Notes: generated from the letters alone by a model not told the origin. A stretch of DNA of 64,000 nucleotides from Marinagarivorans algicola (GCF_001292705.1 NZ_LGAK01000026.1:1-64000); one strand, 5' to 3'. Counted from the stretch's first letter, positions 15,921 to 25,000 are shown. Numbers and translations: made by a program.

Positions 15921-17873
15921 CTAGCGCAATTGTGCCGAGACGAACGAGGGACCGCTATGACTAGGATCAACTCGTGGCTCACACAGGCTATAGCGCTCGC
16001 GAGCGATGCCGGCCTCAGTCAGCACATCGCGCAGAACTTTGGCTCGCAAAATAGACATGTTCATTAAATGATCGTATTCGACCGAAGGGATTTGCTCGCC
16101 CGATTTTAGTTTTTTACCCTGCCGATACAACGCTGCCCACTCACCCCCAGTAGTAATAGGGCATAACGTTAACGTTTTTTGCGGGCTTTGTTTAGCGAGT
16201 ACTAAGATATCTTTAAAGCGAATAGCTTGAGCGCCGCGTAATTCATGTGTTTTGGGGTTATATTTTAACGGCTCAAAGCTCATACCGGTTTTAGCCTTGC
16301 TACTCGTTTTACGAGGCTTATCGACATAACCGTTCGCTTTGTTACTCAGTGCACGCTTAATATCGCGCCCTAGCGCTTCGACCAACGACTCAGAATGCGT
16401 CATATCAATATCAAAATAAGCATCAAAGTCGACCGCATTGTTGTGCCCTTTGAGCTGATTAAAAGCATTGTGTAAACTTAATAGGCCCGCGCGATTTGTA
16501 CCCCCGTGCGTTTGTAAATTGGTGAAGCGTATCGCCGCATCCCCTTGCATATGCGCTGATTGAGCGCTCATAGTAAACCGAGTATCGAGTATGCCTTGCT
16601 GTATTTTTTCGGCAAACAAGGATTCGGCGTAACCTGCCACCTTGTGCATATTCAGCCCCTTAATACTACCCGCCAAATCAAAATTAGCCCGCTCGGCAAA
16701 AGGTGCAATATGACCATTCACGGCTATGCGACCTGTTTCACCTAGTGTGGCATCAAGGGTCACTGGGGCGCGAAGATCTGGCTCATCACTCATCACAGGG
16801 CCTAATTCAAAGGACAACGCCGTCATCGATTCTTTAGCCGGTGGCGATACCGAATCATCTAGCCACGCTAAAGAGCCATCAAGTACACGCGTTTTTAATA
16901 CGCTTACCACAACTTCTGGTGGCACTTGTTCAGGCACTGACGCTTCGCTATGCCATACGCTATTAAGCATCGGGAAAATATCACGTAATCGCTGTACCAT
17001 CACAAAGCCCGCCTCATGATTGCGATGGACAGTTTGCCGAAGTGCCGTCATATCAATCAACTCAACATTGATCCGCAATTGCTTTTTAGCACGTGTTGCA
17101 ACAATATTGTTAATCAACATGTTTTCTATTTGCGTTTGATAAGGAATATCTAAACGCTGGGTTTCTTGCTCACTGCGCTCGACCAAATAAAAACTTTTCA
17201 GTGCGAGCTGGCCAATGCGGCGTTCATGATTATCGGCGATGACATCGCGCACCTCGAGCTGGCCAATATAGATGAGTGCCGTATCTTCGAAGTGATCTTT
17301 AAAATAAATACGCTGAAAACTCGCCGTCGAACGCGTACTCAATTGCCAGCCTTTACGGGTATTTTGCAGCGAGGTATCCGTCACACTAAAGCTGCCAATA
17401 CTCACGCATTGAGATACCACCTTACCCTCGGTGGTCGCGCCTGTTCGACAAATTTTTGCGTTTTCATTTAAAGAGTTAACCACCGCAAAACGCCATGCCG
17501 GCATATGGCGATTAACAAATCGCTCAATAGGATTCACAAAGCGATCTAGCTCTGGGTCTAGCTTGCCCAAGCTAAGCTGTACACCTTGCGTTCTTAACTT
17601 GCGTACAATAGCCTCTTTTTTAAAGAGCTCGGGGATTTTAAACGTCGCCTCCAGCATATCGATACGCAAACCTTGCTCATCATTCACCCGCACATCAAGC
17701 CCTGCCACTGTCAGCTTACCTGTCAATGGATTCATATTGAATGATTTTATTTTGGCGTCATAGTTGTGCGCCTCAAACCAATGCAAGGCGTAATATTTAC
17801 CTGCCAGCGGCATTAATGCGAGTAGCACAGCTAGTGTAATGGCGAGCCCAAATAACCATTTAATTAAGCGCAT
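15921..17873 (-). CDS. AsmA-like DUF748 domain protein
   Basis: A 650-residue envelope protein. Residues about 5-27 form one N-terminal membrane anchor (LFGLAITLAVLLALMPLAG). The rest is long periplasmic beta-rich sequence of the DUF748/AsmA-like type: NPLTGKLTVAGLDVRV near the start, then GSLAWLDDSVSPP and RAPVTLDATLGETGRIAVNG repeats. Such proteins are related to bridge-like lipid-transfer proteins and may move phospholipids between membranes; the exact role here is unknown. The C-terminal 60 residues, with paired Cys and SILRAKVLRDVLTEAGI, resemble an OmpA-like tail. A 16-bp palindrome lies 97 bp upstream. Confidence 0.8.
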   Translation of the reverse strand: MRLIKWLFGLAITLAVLLALMPLAGKYYALHWFEAHNYDAKIKSFNMNPLTGKLTVAGLDVRVNDEQGLRIDMLEATFKIPELFKKEAIVRKLRTQGVQLSLGKLDPELDRFVNPIERFVNRHMPAWRFAVVNSLNENAKICRTGATTEGKVVSQCVSIGSFSVTDTSLQNTRKGWQLSTRSTASFQRIYFKDHFEDTALIYIGQLEVRDVIADNHERRIGQLALKSFYLVERSEQETQRLDIPYQTQIENMLINNIVATRAKKQLRINVELIDMTALRQTVHRNHEAGFVMVQRLRDIFPMLNSVWHSEASVPEQVPPEVVVSVLKTRVLDGSLAWLDDSVSPPAKESMTALSFELGPVMSDEPDLRAPVTLDATLGETGRIAVNGHIAPFAERANFDLAGSIKGLNMHKVAGYAESLFAEKIQQGILDTRFTMSAQSAHMQGDAAIRFTNLQTHGGTNRAGLLSLHNAFNQLKGHNNAVDFDAYFDIDMTHSESLVEALGRDIKRALSNKANGYVDKPRKTSSKAKTGMSFEPLKYNPKTHELRGAQAIRFKDILVLAKQSPQKTLTLCPITTGGEWAALYRQGKKLKSGEQIPSVEYDHLMNMSILRAKVLRDVLTEAGIARERYSLCEPRVDPSHSGPSFVSAQLR

Positions 17874-18380
17874 ATGCGATTCCTATTTGCTTTTTAGTCT
17901 CTATTATTGGATTGTGTTGAAATAAAAATGGTGATTTGCCGTCAATAATTTTACTCAAATAACACAATGACGAAAACGTTTTCGTGCCGGCAGCACTCAT
18001 GCATCATTCAGGCGCTAACCGAAAAGGCCCAGCGGCGCGCATACTATCAGCGACTCTTGTGATTATCAGCCACTGCTTTCATTATTTACGACTGGGTATC
18101 ACTCTTTGCTGACCGATAGCGACGCAGTAATCAACAATAGGGCATTTCTTATCGTTTTTATTTTCTCTGAGACGCTAAGAACATGACTAACAACCATGTA
18201 CAGCAAACAATAACGGGCCAACAGCAGCTGATAAATGCCTATGAATATAGCGACTCTACAGCGATAATAAAAGCCCTTGCCTCTCTTATAAAATCAAAAT
18301 AACTAATGAGCCTTTATTAAAAGGTTGAAATATTTCTTCTTTACCCAACAATAGAGCCTCTTATTTTAGGTAGTGATACA
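17874..18380. other. intergenic, divergent promoter region
   Basis: About 500 bp between the divergent DUF748 and SUKH genes. It contains the palindrome at 17970-17985. A 39-codon plus-strand frame at 18183-18302 (MTNNHVQQTITGQQQLINAY at its start) has no good ribosome site and no family I know, so it is not called as a gene. Confidence 0.5.
17970..17985. promoter_or_regulatory. 16-bp palindrome, LacI-type operator candidate
   Basis: ACGAAAACGTTTTCGT is a perfect palindrome with the central CG typical of LacI/GalR-family operators. It sits upstream of the DUF748 gene. No such regulator is encoded in the window. Confidence 0.4.
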
Positions 18381-18791
18381 ATGGCCGACAAAAATTCTGT
18401 TCTTCCCTTATTACAAGCTGCTCATCAATCGCCTGTCGTTGCTCTTGAGCTACCCGAGGATGATGAAATTACAGCGATCGAGGAAGCCATCTACGTGCAA
18501 ATTCGCGGGGATTATCGCGACTTTTTATTGACCGCTTCCGACTTGGTGATTGGAGCATTAGAGCCAGCCACAGTCACCGACCCCCACTCACATACCTACC
18601 TACCAGAACTCACTTGCCACGCTTGGGAGCAAGGGTTATCGCGCGAGCTCTTACCCATATGCCAGAGCGCTAATGGTTACTTTTGCTTGGATATGGAAGA
18701 TCAAATTATTGAATGGATTGACGGGCAAATAGAACCGGGGAGCTGGCCATCTATCTGGTCTTGGGCGGCCGATGTATGGTTAGACAGCTAA
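18381..18791 (+). CDS. SMI1/KNR4 (SUKH) family protein
   Basis: A 136-residue acidic protein of the SUKH superfamily. The opening LELPEDDEITAIEEAI and then IRGDYRDFLLTASDLV match the SMI1/KNR4 start, in which an acidic helix leads to 'LP.dyr.FLl'. ICQSANGYFCLDMEDQIIEW matches the central beta segment. Many SUKH proteins are immunity proteins against contact-dependent or polymorphic toxins, but no toxin gene is adjacent, and chromosomal SUKH singletons are common. There is no signal peptide. It stands alone, 225 bp ahead of the glucosylglycerate operon. Confidence 0.75.
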   Translation: MADKNSVLPLLQAAHQSPVVALELPEDDEITAIEEAIYVQIRGDYRDFLLTASDLVIGALEPATVTDPHSHTYLPELTCHAWEQGLSRELLPICQSANGYFCLDMEDQIIEWIDGQIEPGSWPSIWSWAADVWLDS

Positions 18792-19016
18792 ACAGTCCTC
18801 TGCCCAGTGAGCCAGCACAAGCGCACCAAAAAGTACTGCGAGCAAAGGCCTAAAGCACCAATATGGATCACACTTACCGCCCTCTGCTCGCAATACGCTC
18901 TTGCCGATCAATATTTGCGCTAAAAAACGAAAAAGGACTCTTTAAAACTAGGCACTAAAAATGCTAGGCACTGTGTACGCCCATAAAACACCTGCTTATT
19001 GGTGTAAGGTAAGTAC

Positions 19017-19853
19017 ATGCAGCATACAAACAAGACGCAAGCATTCACGGCACAAAAAGTATCACCCCAAAAAGCGCACACACTGATTGTTACGGATTTG
19101 GACGGTACACTACTCGATCACCACACCTACAGCTGGCAGGCGGCAAAACCAGCTATAGCTCAAGCGCGCATTGACAATATTCCCATTATTCCTTGTACAA
19201 GCAAAACACTCCACGAAACCCAAAAATTGACTGCCGACATGAATTTAACCGGACCGATTATTTTTGAAAATGGTTCGGGTATCGCGCTAAGCCCCAATAA
19301 AATTATCGACCTTGCACCGCACTATAACGACCTGCTGGCAGCGTTAGAGGCAATCAAGTGTCGTCATGGTTTTCGTTTTACTGGGTTTAGCGCAATGAAT
19401 GTTGCAGACATTGCCCAGCACACACAACTCAGCCTCGAAGACGCCAGCGATGCCAAAAAACGCCGCTACAGTGAACCTTTTTTATGGCAAGACAAACCAT
19501 CCTCGTTGACTTCTTTTGAAGCGCTGTGTCGTTCAGCCAATATCGATATTGTGCAAGGCGGCCGCTTTTACCACGCATTGAGCCGGGGCGTTTCTAAACA
19601 GCACGCAATTGAGCAGCTAAAGCAAGAACTCAATATGCCCAACGCGCATATTATTGCTTTAGGTGATAGCAATAATGATATTGCCATGCTGAGCCAAGCC
19701 GATACGGCAATTGTGGTTAATAATCCTACACGTCATTTCCCCGTTCTCTCTCACAACCAAAATAACGTTCATTATACGAGTGCATACGGTCCGCTTGGCT
19801 GGAACGATGCCATCATCAGCCAACTCAAAACAATGGAGAATACTCATGGGTGA
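19017..19853 (+). CDS. mannosyl-3-phosphoglycerate phosphatase family (probable glucosyl-3-phosphoglycerate phosphatase)
   Basis: A 278-residue HAD-superfamily phosphatase. Motif I is VTDLDGTLLD with the nucleophile Asp, motif II lies in IPCTSKT, and motif IV is ALGDSNNDIAML. IIFENGSGIA is typical of the MpgP branch. It should remove the phosphate from glucosyl- or mannosyl-3-phosphoglycerate to give the compatible solute. Because the next gene is a GpgS-type synthase, glucosyl-3-phosphoglycerate is the likely substrate. ATG 19017 has AAGGTAA in front. Its 3' end overlaps the synthase start by 8 bp, so the genes are coupled. Confidence 0.87.
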   Translation: MQHTNKTQAFTAQKVSPQKAHTLIVTDLDGTLLDHHTYSWQAAKPAIAQARIDNIPIIPCTSKTLHETQKLTADMNLTGPIIFENGSGIALSPNKIIDLAPHYNDLLAALEAIKCRHGFRFTGFSAMNVADIAQHTQLSLEDASDAKKRRYSEPFLWQDKPSSLTSFEALCRSANIDIVQGGRFYHALSRGVSKQHAIEQLKQELNMPNAHIIALGDSNNDIAMLSQADTAIVVNNPTRHFPVLSHNQNNVHYTSAYGPLGWNDAIISQLKTMENTHG

Positions 19854-21066
19854 ATTTCATCAAAATGGTATCGTCACCACACTGCATAACTTAACCCGCC
19901 GCCCCATTGAGGCCTTAGAAGCTGAGCTGTGTGAGTTTAATAAAACCCGTAAACTCGGCTTAGTCCTTCCGTGTTTATACTCCGAACTTGAAGGGCCTGC
20001 AATGCAGCCTATTGTGGAAGAGCTCGCTAAAGTTCCTTATCTCAATGAAATTATTATCGGCCTAGACCGCGCGACACAAGAGCAATACCGAAAAGCACTG
20101 ACGTTTTTTTCGCAATTGCCACAAAATTACAAAGTCTTATGGAATGATGGACCGCGCCTGCAGCAAGCCCATCAACAATTAACCAATGCTGGCTTATCTA
20201 TTGGCGAACCGGGTAAAGGCCGTAATGTCTGGTTTTGCTTTGGTTATGCTTTTGCATCCCAAGACAGTAGCGCGCTTGCACTTCATGATTGTGATATTGT
20301 CACTTATAAGCGTGATCTGCTCGCACGTTTACTTTACCCTGTCGCTAACCCGCAATTTAATTATACGTTTTGCAAAGGTTATTATGCTCGCATTGCCGAG
20401 GGGAAAATGAATGGCCGCGTCAGTCGATTACTGGTTACCCCCTTATTGCGTGCACTCCGAAAAATCTTTGGCCATCAAGAGTACTTAGAGTACCTCGATA
20501 GTTTTCGCTACCCTCTCGCAGGGGAATTTTCAATGCGCACCGACTCCGTTCAGGATATCCGTATTCCCAGTGATTGGGGTTTAGAAATTGGCGTACTGGC
20601 CGAAATGAAACGCAACTACTCCACAAACCGTATTTGCCAAGCTGATATTGCTGATGTCTACGATCACAAACATCAAAGCCTATCAACAGATAACGATCAA
20701 GCCGGTCTTTCAAAAATGTCTATTGATATTAGTAAGGCAATTTTTAGAAAGCTCGCCACCAATGGCGTGGTCTTTTCTAGTGAAACATTTCGCTCAATTA
20801 AAGCCACTTATTTTCGTATTGCCTTAGATCTTATCGAAACCTATGCCAATGATGCCACCATGAATGGCTTAACAATGGACATTCATAAAGAAGAACAAGC
20901 CGTAGAATTGTTTGCAGCAAATATTCTTAAAGCCGGCCTCACATTTTTAGAAAACCCGATGGAGCGCCCTTTTATTCCTAGCTGGAACCGCGTAAGCAGT
21001 GCGCTGCCTCATTTACAACAATCGATGTTAGAGGCAGTCGCCTTAGATATGGAGGAGCATTCCTAA
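19846..21066 (+). CDS. gpgS: glucosyl-3-phosphoglycerate synthase (GT81-type)
   Basis: A 406-residue GT-A glycosyltransferase that joins glucose from an NDP-glucose to 3-phosphoglycerate. It has VLPCLYSELEGPAM at the nucleotide-binding start, GEPGKGRNVW, the metal-binding ALHDCDIV, YPLAGEFSM and SDWGLEIGVLAEM; the last two resemble the acceptor and donor motifs of GpgS. The start ATG 19846 lies inside the end of the phosphatase gene with GGAG before it; the same frame is open further upstream, but that part overlaps the phosphatase. The stop overlaps the next start as TAATG. With the phosphatase it makes glucosylglycerate, an osmolyte used under salt stress or nitrogen limitation. Confidence 0.88.
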   Translation: MGEFHQNGIVTTLHNLTRRPIEALEAELCEFNKTRKLGLVLPCLYSELEGPAMQPIVEELAKVPYLNEIIIGLDRATQEQYRKALTFFSQLPQNYKVLWNDGPRLQQAHQQLTNAGLSIGEPGKGRNVWFCFGYAFASQDSSALALHDCDIVTYKRDLLARLLYPVANPQFNYTFCKGYYARIAEGKMNGRVSRLLVTPLLRALRKIFGHQEYLEYLDSFRYPLAGEFSMRTDSVQDIRIPSDWGLEIGVLAEMKRNYSTNRICQADIADVYDHKHQSLSTDNDQAGLSKMSIDISKAIFRKLATNGVVFSSETFRSIKATYFRIALDLIETYANDATMNGLTMDIHKEEQAVELFAANILKAGLTFLENPMERPFIPSWNRVSSALPHLQQSMLEAVALDMEEHS

Positions 21067-22856
21067 TGACAGCCATAGAACATTTAACATCACGCATCAA
21101 AGCTCACCTCGATAGTATTTATTGTGATTCACACGGTACGTCTTTTATTAATTTGACAACCGAGCAATTGGCTCACGAAATAATCACATTAATGCGACTG
21201 GATGAATTTATTGCAACACCACAACCACATCACAATCCCTGGACTCAACAGGACGCACTGCTTATTACTTATAGCGACAGTATAAAAACTGACGGGGAAG
21301 TGCCATTAAAAACCCTACGTGATTTTTTACGCGCAAACTTAACGGGTTATATAAACGGAGTTCACATACTCCCATTTTTTCCTTGGAGCTCTGATGATGG
21401 TTTTGCGGTTATTGACTACTTGCAGGTTAATGAAGGACATGGCTCTTGGAATGATATTTCGGCTATTGCTAACGACTTTAATTTAATGACCGATTTAGTG
21501 ATTAATCATTGCTCCTCTCGAAGCCGCTGGTTTGATAACTACAAAAAAGGGCTAGAGCCTGGCGCCAGTTATTTTATCGATATAGACCCAAGTTTAGATC
21601 TTAGCCATATTACAAGACCCAGAACATCGCCATTACTACGCCCTACCGAAACCGTCAACGGCACTAAAAATGTATGGTGTACCTTTAGTCACGATCAGGT
21701 TGATCTGGATTTTTCAAACCCAAAGGTTTTATTAGAATTCATCAAAATTATTCGCTTTTATTTAGACCGTGGCGCTCTGATTTTTCGATTGGATGCTGTC
21801 GCCTTTTTATGGAAAGATATCACGACACATAGCGTTAACCTGCCACAAACGCATGAAATTATTCGGTTAATACGCACCCTCGTGGAGCACTGTAATACCG
21901 AAGCCATTATTATTACCGAAACCAACATCCCCAACCGCGAAAACATTTCATATTTCGGTAACGCCAACGAAGCGCATATGGTCTATAACTTCTCATTGCC
22001 GCCACTATTACTGCACACGTTGACCAGCGGCAACGCCACTGCACTTAAACACTGGCTCATGTCTATGCCGCCAGCACAAGCGGGCACCGCCTATTTAAAT
22101 TTCATTGCCAGTCATGATGGTATTGGTCTAAGACCCGTCGAAGGACTGCTCAGCGATGCGCAAACACAAAGCCTTGCACAACTGATGGAGAGAAATGGTG
22201 GTAAGATTTCATGGCGATCGGTCGACGCTAATCACATGAAACCTTATGAGCTGAATATTGCATTGTGGGATGCTCTTAAGAGCACACAAACCAGTGAAGA
22301 TGATCAGCTACAGCTTGAACGCTTTATCAGTGCTCATACCATTATGCTCGCTATTGAGGGAATTCCCGCGATTTATATTCACAGCTTATTTGCCACAACC
22401 AATGATTACGCTCGTGCACAAAATACTGGGCACAATCGTGCAATCAACCGCCATCAATGGGACTTACAGCAACTACACACAGTACTTGAAGATGAAAAAA
22501 GCCATCATTCGGCAGTGTTTCAGCGCATCAAACACTTGCTGACAATACGTAAAGGGCAACCGGCTTTTCACCCCAACGCCACCCAATTTACACTGCATTT
22601 AGGCGAGTCTATTTTTGCTTTTTGGCGTCAATGCAGTAATCGTGTACAAAGTATTTTTTGCCTCAACAATATTAGCGATCAAATACAAACGGTCACTCTT
22701 TCAGATATCAATTTAATTACTCTGGATGCTTGGTGGGACCTTTTAGGCGATCAGGCACTAGCGCCTGATACAACAGAGATCACACTCGCTCCCTACCAAT
22801 CGGTTTGGTTAAGTAACCAAAACTACCATCAAATTGCACCCAGTGGCGAACCATAA
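21066..22856 (+). CDS. GH13_18 phosphorylase, probable glucosylglycerate phosphorylase
   Basis: A 596-residue glycoside hydrolase family 13 enzyme of the sucrose phosphorylase subfamily. It has the TIM-barrel motifs YSDSIKTDG, GVHILPFFPWSSDDGF, DLVINHCS, FRLDAVAFLW with nucleophile Asp243, IIITETNIPN with the acid/base Glu, and FIASHDGIGLRP with the third Asp. Following a glucosylglycerate synthase and phosphatase, the best reading is glucosylglycerate phosphorylase, which splits the solute to glucose-1-phosphate and glycerate. Sucrose phosphorylase is the alternative. Synthesis and breakdown of the osmolyte would then share one operon. The C-terminal beta domain ends at 22856 inside an inverted repeat. 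Confidence 0.87.
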   Translation: MTAIEHLTSRIKAHLDSIYCDSHGTSFINLTTEQLAHEIITLMRLDEFIATPQPHHNPWTQQDALLITYSDSIKTDGEVPLKTLRDFLRANLTGYINGVHILPFFPWSSDDGFAVIDYLQVNEGHGSWNDISAIANDFNLMTDLVINHCSSRSRWFDNYKKGLEPGASYFIDIDPSLDLSHITRPRTSPLLRPTETVNGTKNVWCTFSHDQVDLDFSNPKVLLEFIKIIRFYLDRGALIFRLDAVAFLWKDITTHSVNLPQTHEIIRLIRTLVEHCNTEAIIITETNIPNRENISYFGNANEAHMVYNFSLPPLLLHTLTSGNATALKHWLMSMPPAQAGTAYLNFIASHDGIGLRPVEGLLSDAQTQSLAQLMERNGGKISWRSVDANHMKPYELNIALWDALKSTQTSEDDQLQLERFISAHTIMLAIEGIPAIYIHSLFATTNDYARAQNTGHNRAINRHQWDLQQLHTVLEDEKSHHSAVFQRIKHLLTIRKGQPAFHPNATQFTLHLGESIFAFWRQCSNRVQSIFCLNNISDQIQTVTLSDINLITLDAWWDLLGDQALAPDTTEITLAPYQSVWLSNQNYHQIAPSGEP

Positions 22857-22884
22857 TATGTTCGCTTACTAGCATATTATGGTT
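22849..22884. terminator. perfect 12-bp inverted repeat spanning two convergent stop codons
   Basis: AACCATAATATG (22849-22860) and CATATTATGGTT (22873-22884) pair perfectly around a 12-base loop. The left arm holds the last codons of the phosphorylase (CCA TAA). The right arm holds the same CCA TAA of the small gene on the other strand. It may act as a shared terminator although it lacks T-runs. Confidence 0.6.
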
Positions 22885-23032
22885 GTACATCACATGAGGA
22901 TGCATGATTGTATTCGGCTTTTTTGGCATCTTCTGCAATATGCTTCGCGGCAAAACGAATGGCATAGCCCATACCTACCAGCATAGCGACAACAATTATT
23001 AAACTCAGACTAATTACAAAATCAAATGGCAT
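22877..23032 (-). CDS. small single-pass membrane protein, 51 residues
   Basis: A 51-residue frame with an excellent ribosome site: AGGAGG, 5 bases, then ATG at 23032. It begins MPFDFVISLSLIIVVAMLVG, giving one strong transmembrane helix, then GYAIRFAAKHIAEDAKKAEY, a charged amphipathic tail, and ends in CDVQP. I do not recognise the family; the shape is that of small regulatory or complex-stabilising membrane peptides. Its stop codon lies in the inverted repeat shared with the convergent phosphorylase gene. It stands alone, 88 bp beyond the stop of the SprA-like gene on the same strand. Confidence 0.7.
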   Translation of the reverse strand: MPFDFVISLSLIIVVAMLVGMGYAIRFAAKHIAEDAKKAEYNHASSCDVQP

Positions 23033-23119
23033 GACAGCCTCCTATTAAAGACTTATTTATTTTTAATAGGTTAGTACAATCGCTCAAGCACCACTTGATT
23101 CATATCAAATAAGATATCG

Positions 23120-24241
23120 CTAAGCCAAAACGCGTAAATGCTCATCGATCGGTTCGCTCACTGCACGATAAGCTTGGGCAATACGCGATGTCAAATCGTC
23201 TGATGTACGCTCGTCCGACGACGCACTCGTCACAACAGCACTGAGGCTAGCTGTGTCAGAGGCGCTAGCACCCGAAGAACGGGCATCGGTATGATCAAAA
23301 CCGGTATCAGCCAAACGGATACTCGCGCTCTGCGCGTTCAACGCTAAAGGTTCTGCCGAAGCTTCTATTTCAGCCTGATCTATCGACACCTCAGCTGACC
23401 CACTTTCATTTTTTGCTGCTAGTTCTTGTGCACGTTGTGCCGCAAGTTGCTGACGTGCTTGCGCCTCTAATTGTGTGGCCTCTTGTGCCACTTGCCGATC
23501 TTGCGGCGATGGCTCTGACGGGGCCATCGCCGCACGCCTAACGGTTTGTGCTTTTTCGAGGGTTTGCTCCGGCGTGGCAGCAGGCCCTACATCAATAGGT
23601 ACTTCGCCACCAATGGCATAATTGACACCATCGGGACCTTGCTCAAATTGATATTTAGGTGCACCAGCATAAGCACCACCTACGGCGGCGTGAGCTTGTT
23701 CGTGGGTTCTAACCTCTCGGTCACGCGCAGCCAACATACGGATTTCTTCCTGCTCTTGCTCCTTGATACGTTGAGCTTTTTGCTTTTCAGTTTCAAGGGC
23801 TTGCCCGGTGTTCGCCTCATCACTTAATTCTCCGCCATTGCCTATAGACCTTTTGTCACCTGTATGATCATTGCTGGTGGCAGCCACATCAGAACCCGTA
23901 GCCCCCTCTTCTGCCGAGGAACGCGCTTGACCGGACAAGATAACGTCAGCGGTACTCCGTGCACCGGGTAACGCTGTTAACTTGCCGTTAGCGCCATAAG
24001 TCACCAAAGAAGCTGCAACATCAGGCTCAAAACCATAAGCTTGAACGGCATTATGCAGTGGACTAGGCACGGTGCCAGGTTTGAACGCGACCGTTTGTTT
24101 TTCAGCCTGCGCAACCTGACTCACAGGTTTAAAAACACTCGCTTGCAGATCCGTTTGATGCGTTGATGCTGCGGGCGAATAGCTGACAGTAGGCGCGGCA
24201 CTGCTTGTGGGTAAAGGGTGTAGTGCATTAGGAATATTCAT
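23120..24241 (-). CDS. SprA-related putative metalloprotease (CJM1_0395 family)
   Basis: A 373-residue protein. Long low-complexity N- and C-terminal regions flank a conserved core at residues about 170-260. In the core, REVRTHEQAHAAVGGAYAG carries HEQAH, an HExxH zinc site, and NYAIGGEVPIDVGPAATPEQ and TVRRAAMAPSEPSPQDRQVA match the SprA-related family. The family is annotated as putative metalloproteases, and I know of no firm activity. The first 40 residues are Ser/Thr/Pro-rich without a signal peptide. The gene lies 34 bp after a flagellar-rod-like gene on the same strand, so the two are probably one operon. Confidence 0.8.
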   Translation of the reverse strand: MNIPNALHPLPTSSAAPTVSYSPAASTHQTDLQASVFKPVSQVAQAEKQTVAFKPGTVPSPLHNAVQAYGFEPDVAASLVTYGANGKLTALPGARSTADVILSGQARSSAEEGATGSDVAATSNDHTGDKRSIGNGGELSDEANTGQALETEKQKAQRIKEQEQEEIRMLAARDREVRTHEQAHAAVGGAYAGAPKYQFEQGPDGVNYAIGGEVPIDVGPAATPEQTLEKAQTVRRAAMAPSEPSPQDRQVAQEATQLEAQARQQLAAQRAQELAAKNESGSAEVSIDQAEIEASAEPLALNAQSASIRLADTGFDHTDARSSGASASDTASLSAVVTSASSDERTSDDLTSRIAQAYRAVSEPIDEHLRVLA

Positions 24242-24275
24242 ATCAAAGACCTCCTCGCCACGACTTCAAGTATGA

Positions 24276-24671
24276 TCAACTGTAATCATCAATCAAACTG
24301 CCCACCGCGTCGACACCGACCTTCACCATACTCGCGGACGCCGTAAAGAGCTGTTTTTGCTGCTGCAAATTGATAAGCTCTTGCGCGTGGTTATACGCAC
24401 TCTGGTTGACGGGTAACGCCCCGTTTGAAAATTCACCCGCACGATTAGCACCCGACGGATCATTTGGTGCATTTACCGCATCATGGGCCAATGCCGCATC
24501 GGTTGTTAGCGGTGTATCGGTCTTTGATGGCGCCGTATTGTGGCCGTTACTAGTAGATCCCTCAGTAGGCTCTAGGCTTGGCTTCGCACGGGCAATATGA
24601 TGCGCGCTTTGCTGCATCGCTTGCTGACTTTGCAGCATGCTGCTGAGACCATTATGGATAATGGCGTTCAT
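24276..24671 (-). CDS. flagellar-rod-like small protein
   Basis: A 131-residue protein whose two ends resemble flagellar rod/hook proteins. The N-terminus ISSML-like segment (LSSMLQSQQAMQQSAHHIAR) recalls the FlgB/FlgC start helix. The C-terminus LINLQQQKQLFTASASMVKV then GVDAVGSLIDDYS recalls the closing helix of that family. Between them is a polar, low-complexity linker of about 70 residues. Such short rod-like proteins are often left unnamed. No flagellar gene cluster is in the window. It is probably co-transcribed with the SprA-like gene. Confidence 0.65.
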   Translation of the reverse strand: MNAIIHNGLSSMLQSQQAMQQSAHHIARAKPSLEPTEGSTSNGHNTAPSKTDTPLTTDAALAHDAVNAPNDPSGANRAGEFSNGALPVNQSAYNHAQELINLQQQKQLFTASASMVKVGVDAVGSLIDDYS

Positions 24672-24988
24672 GCGTACTCTCCCCCTTATCGTTTACGGCT
24701 GAGACATAGTGAGTGTAACGGGAAAGCTGTACAAAAAATAGTCGGCAAGTGGATTTAAATCAAAACTTTAATACTAAAAAGGCATAGTGATGAGCACTCA
24801 GAATACTCCCAAGCATAAGCCTTTCAAGTGTCACGCAAGTGCACCCACTAACGTCAAAATTAAGGTTTATGTGAAATAAACGTTAATTCAAAATTAAAAA
24901 ACGTCAAACATCTTTTTTTTGTTTGCCGTTAAAGCGCTTTAACCTAGAATAGGCCTGACATAAAAATATTAATAAAAACACTACAGAT
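24672..24988. other. intergenic, divergent promoter region
   Basis: About 320 bp between the divergent rod-like and SUKH genes. It is AT-rich and contains the palindrome at 24928-24943. No other feature was recognised. Confidence 0.5.
24928..24943. promoter_or_regulatory. 16-bp palindrome, LacI-type operator candidate
   Basis: GTTAAAGCGCTTTAAC is perfectly palindromic with the central GCGC and A/T arms of many LacI/GalR-family operators. It ends 57 bp before the SUKH start at 25001. Confidence 0.45.
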
Positions 24989-25000
24989 TTGATCATCCCT

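Noticed and set aside
18183-18302. 39-codon plus-strand frame as a small gene
   Set aside because: No good ribosome site and no family resemblance; mentioned only under the intergenic entry.
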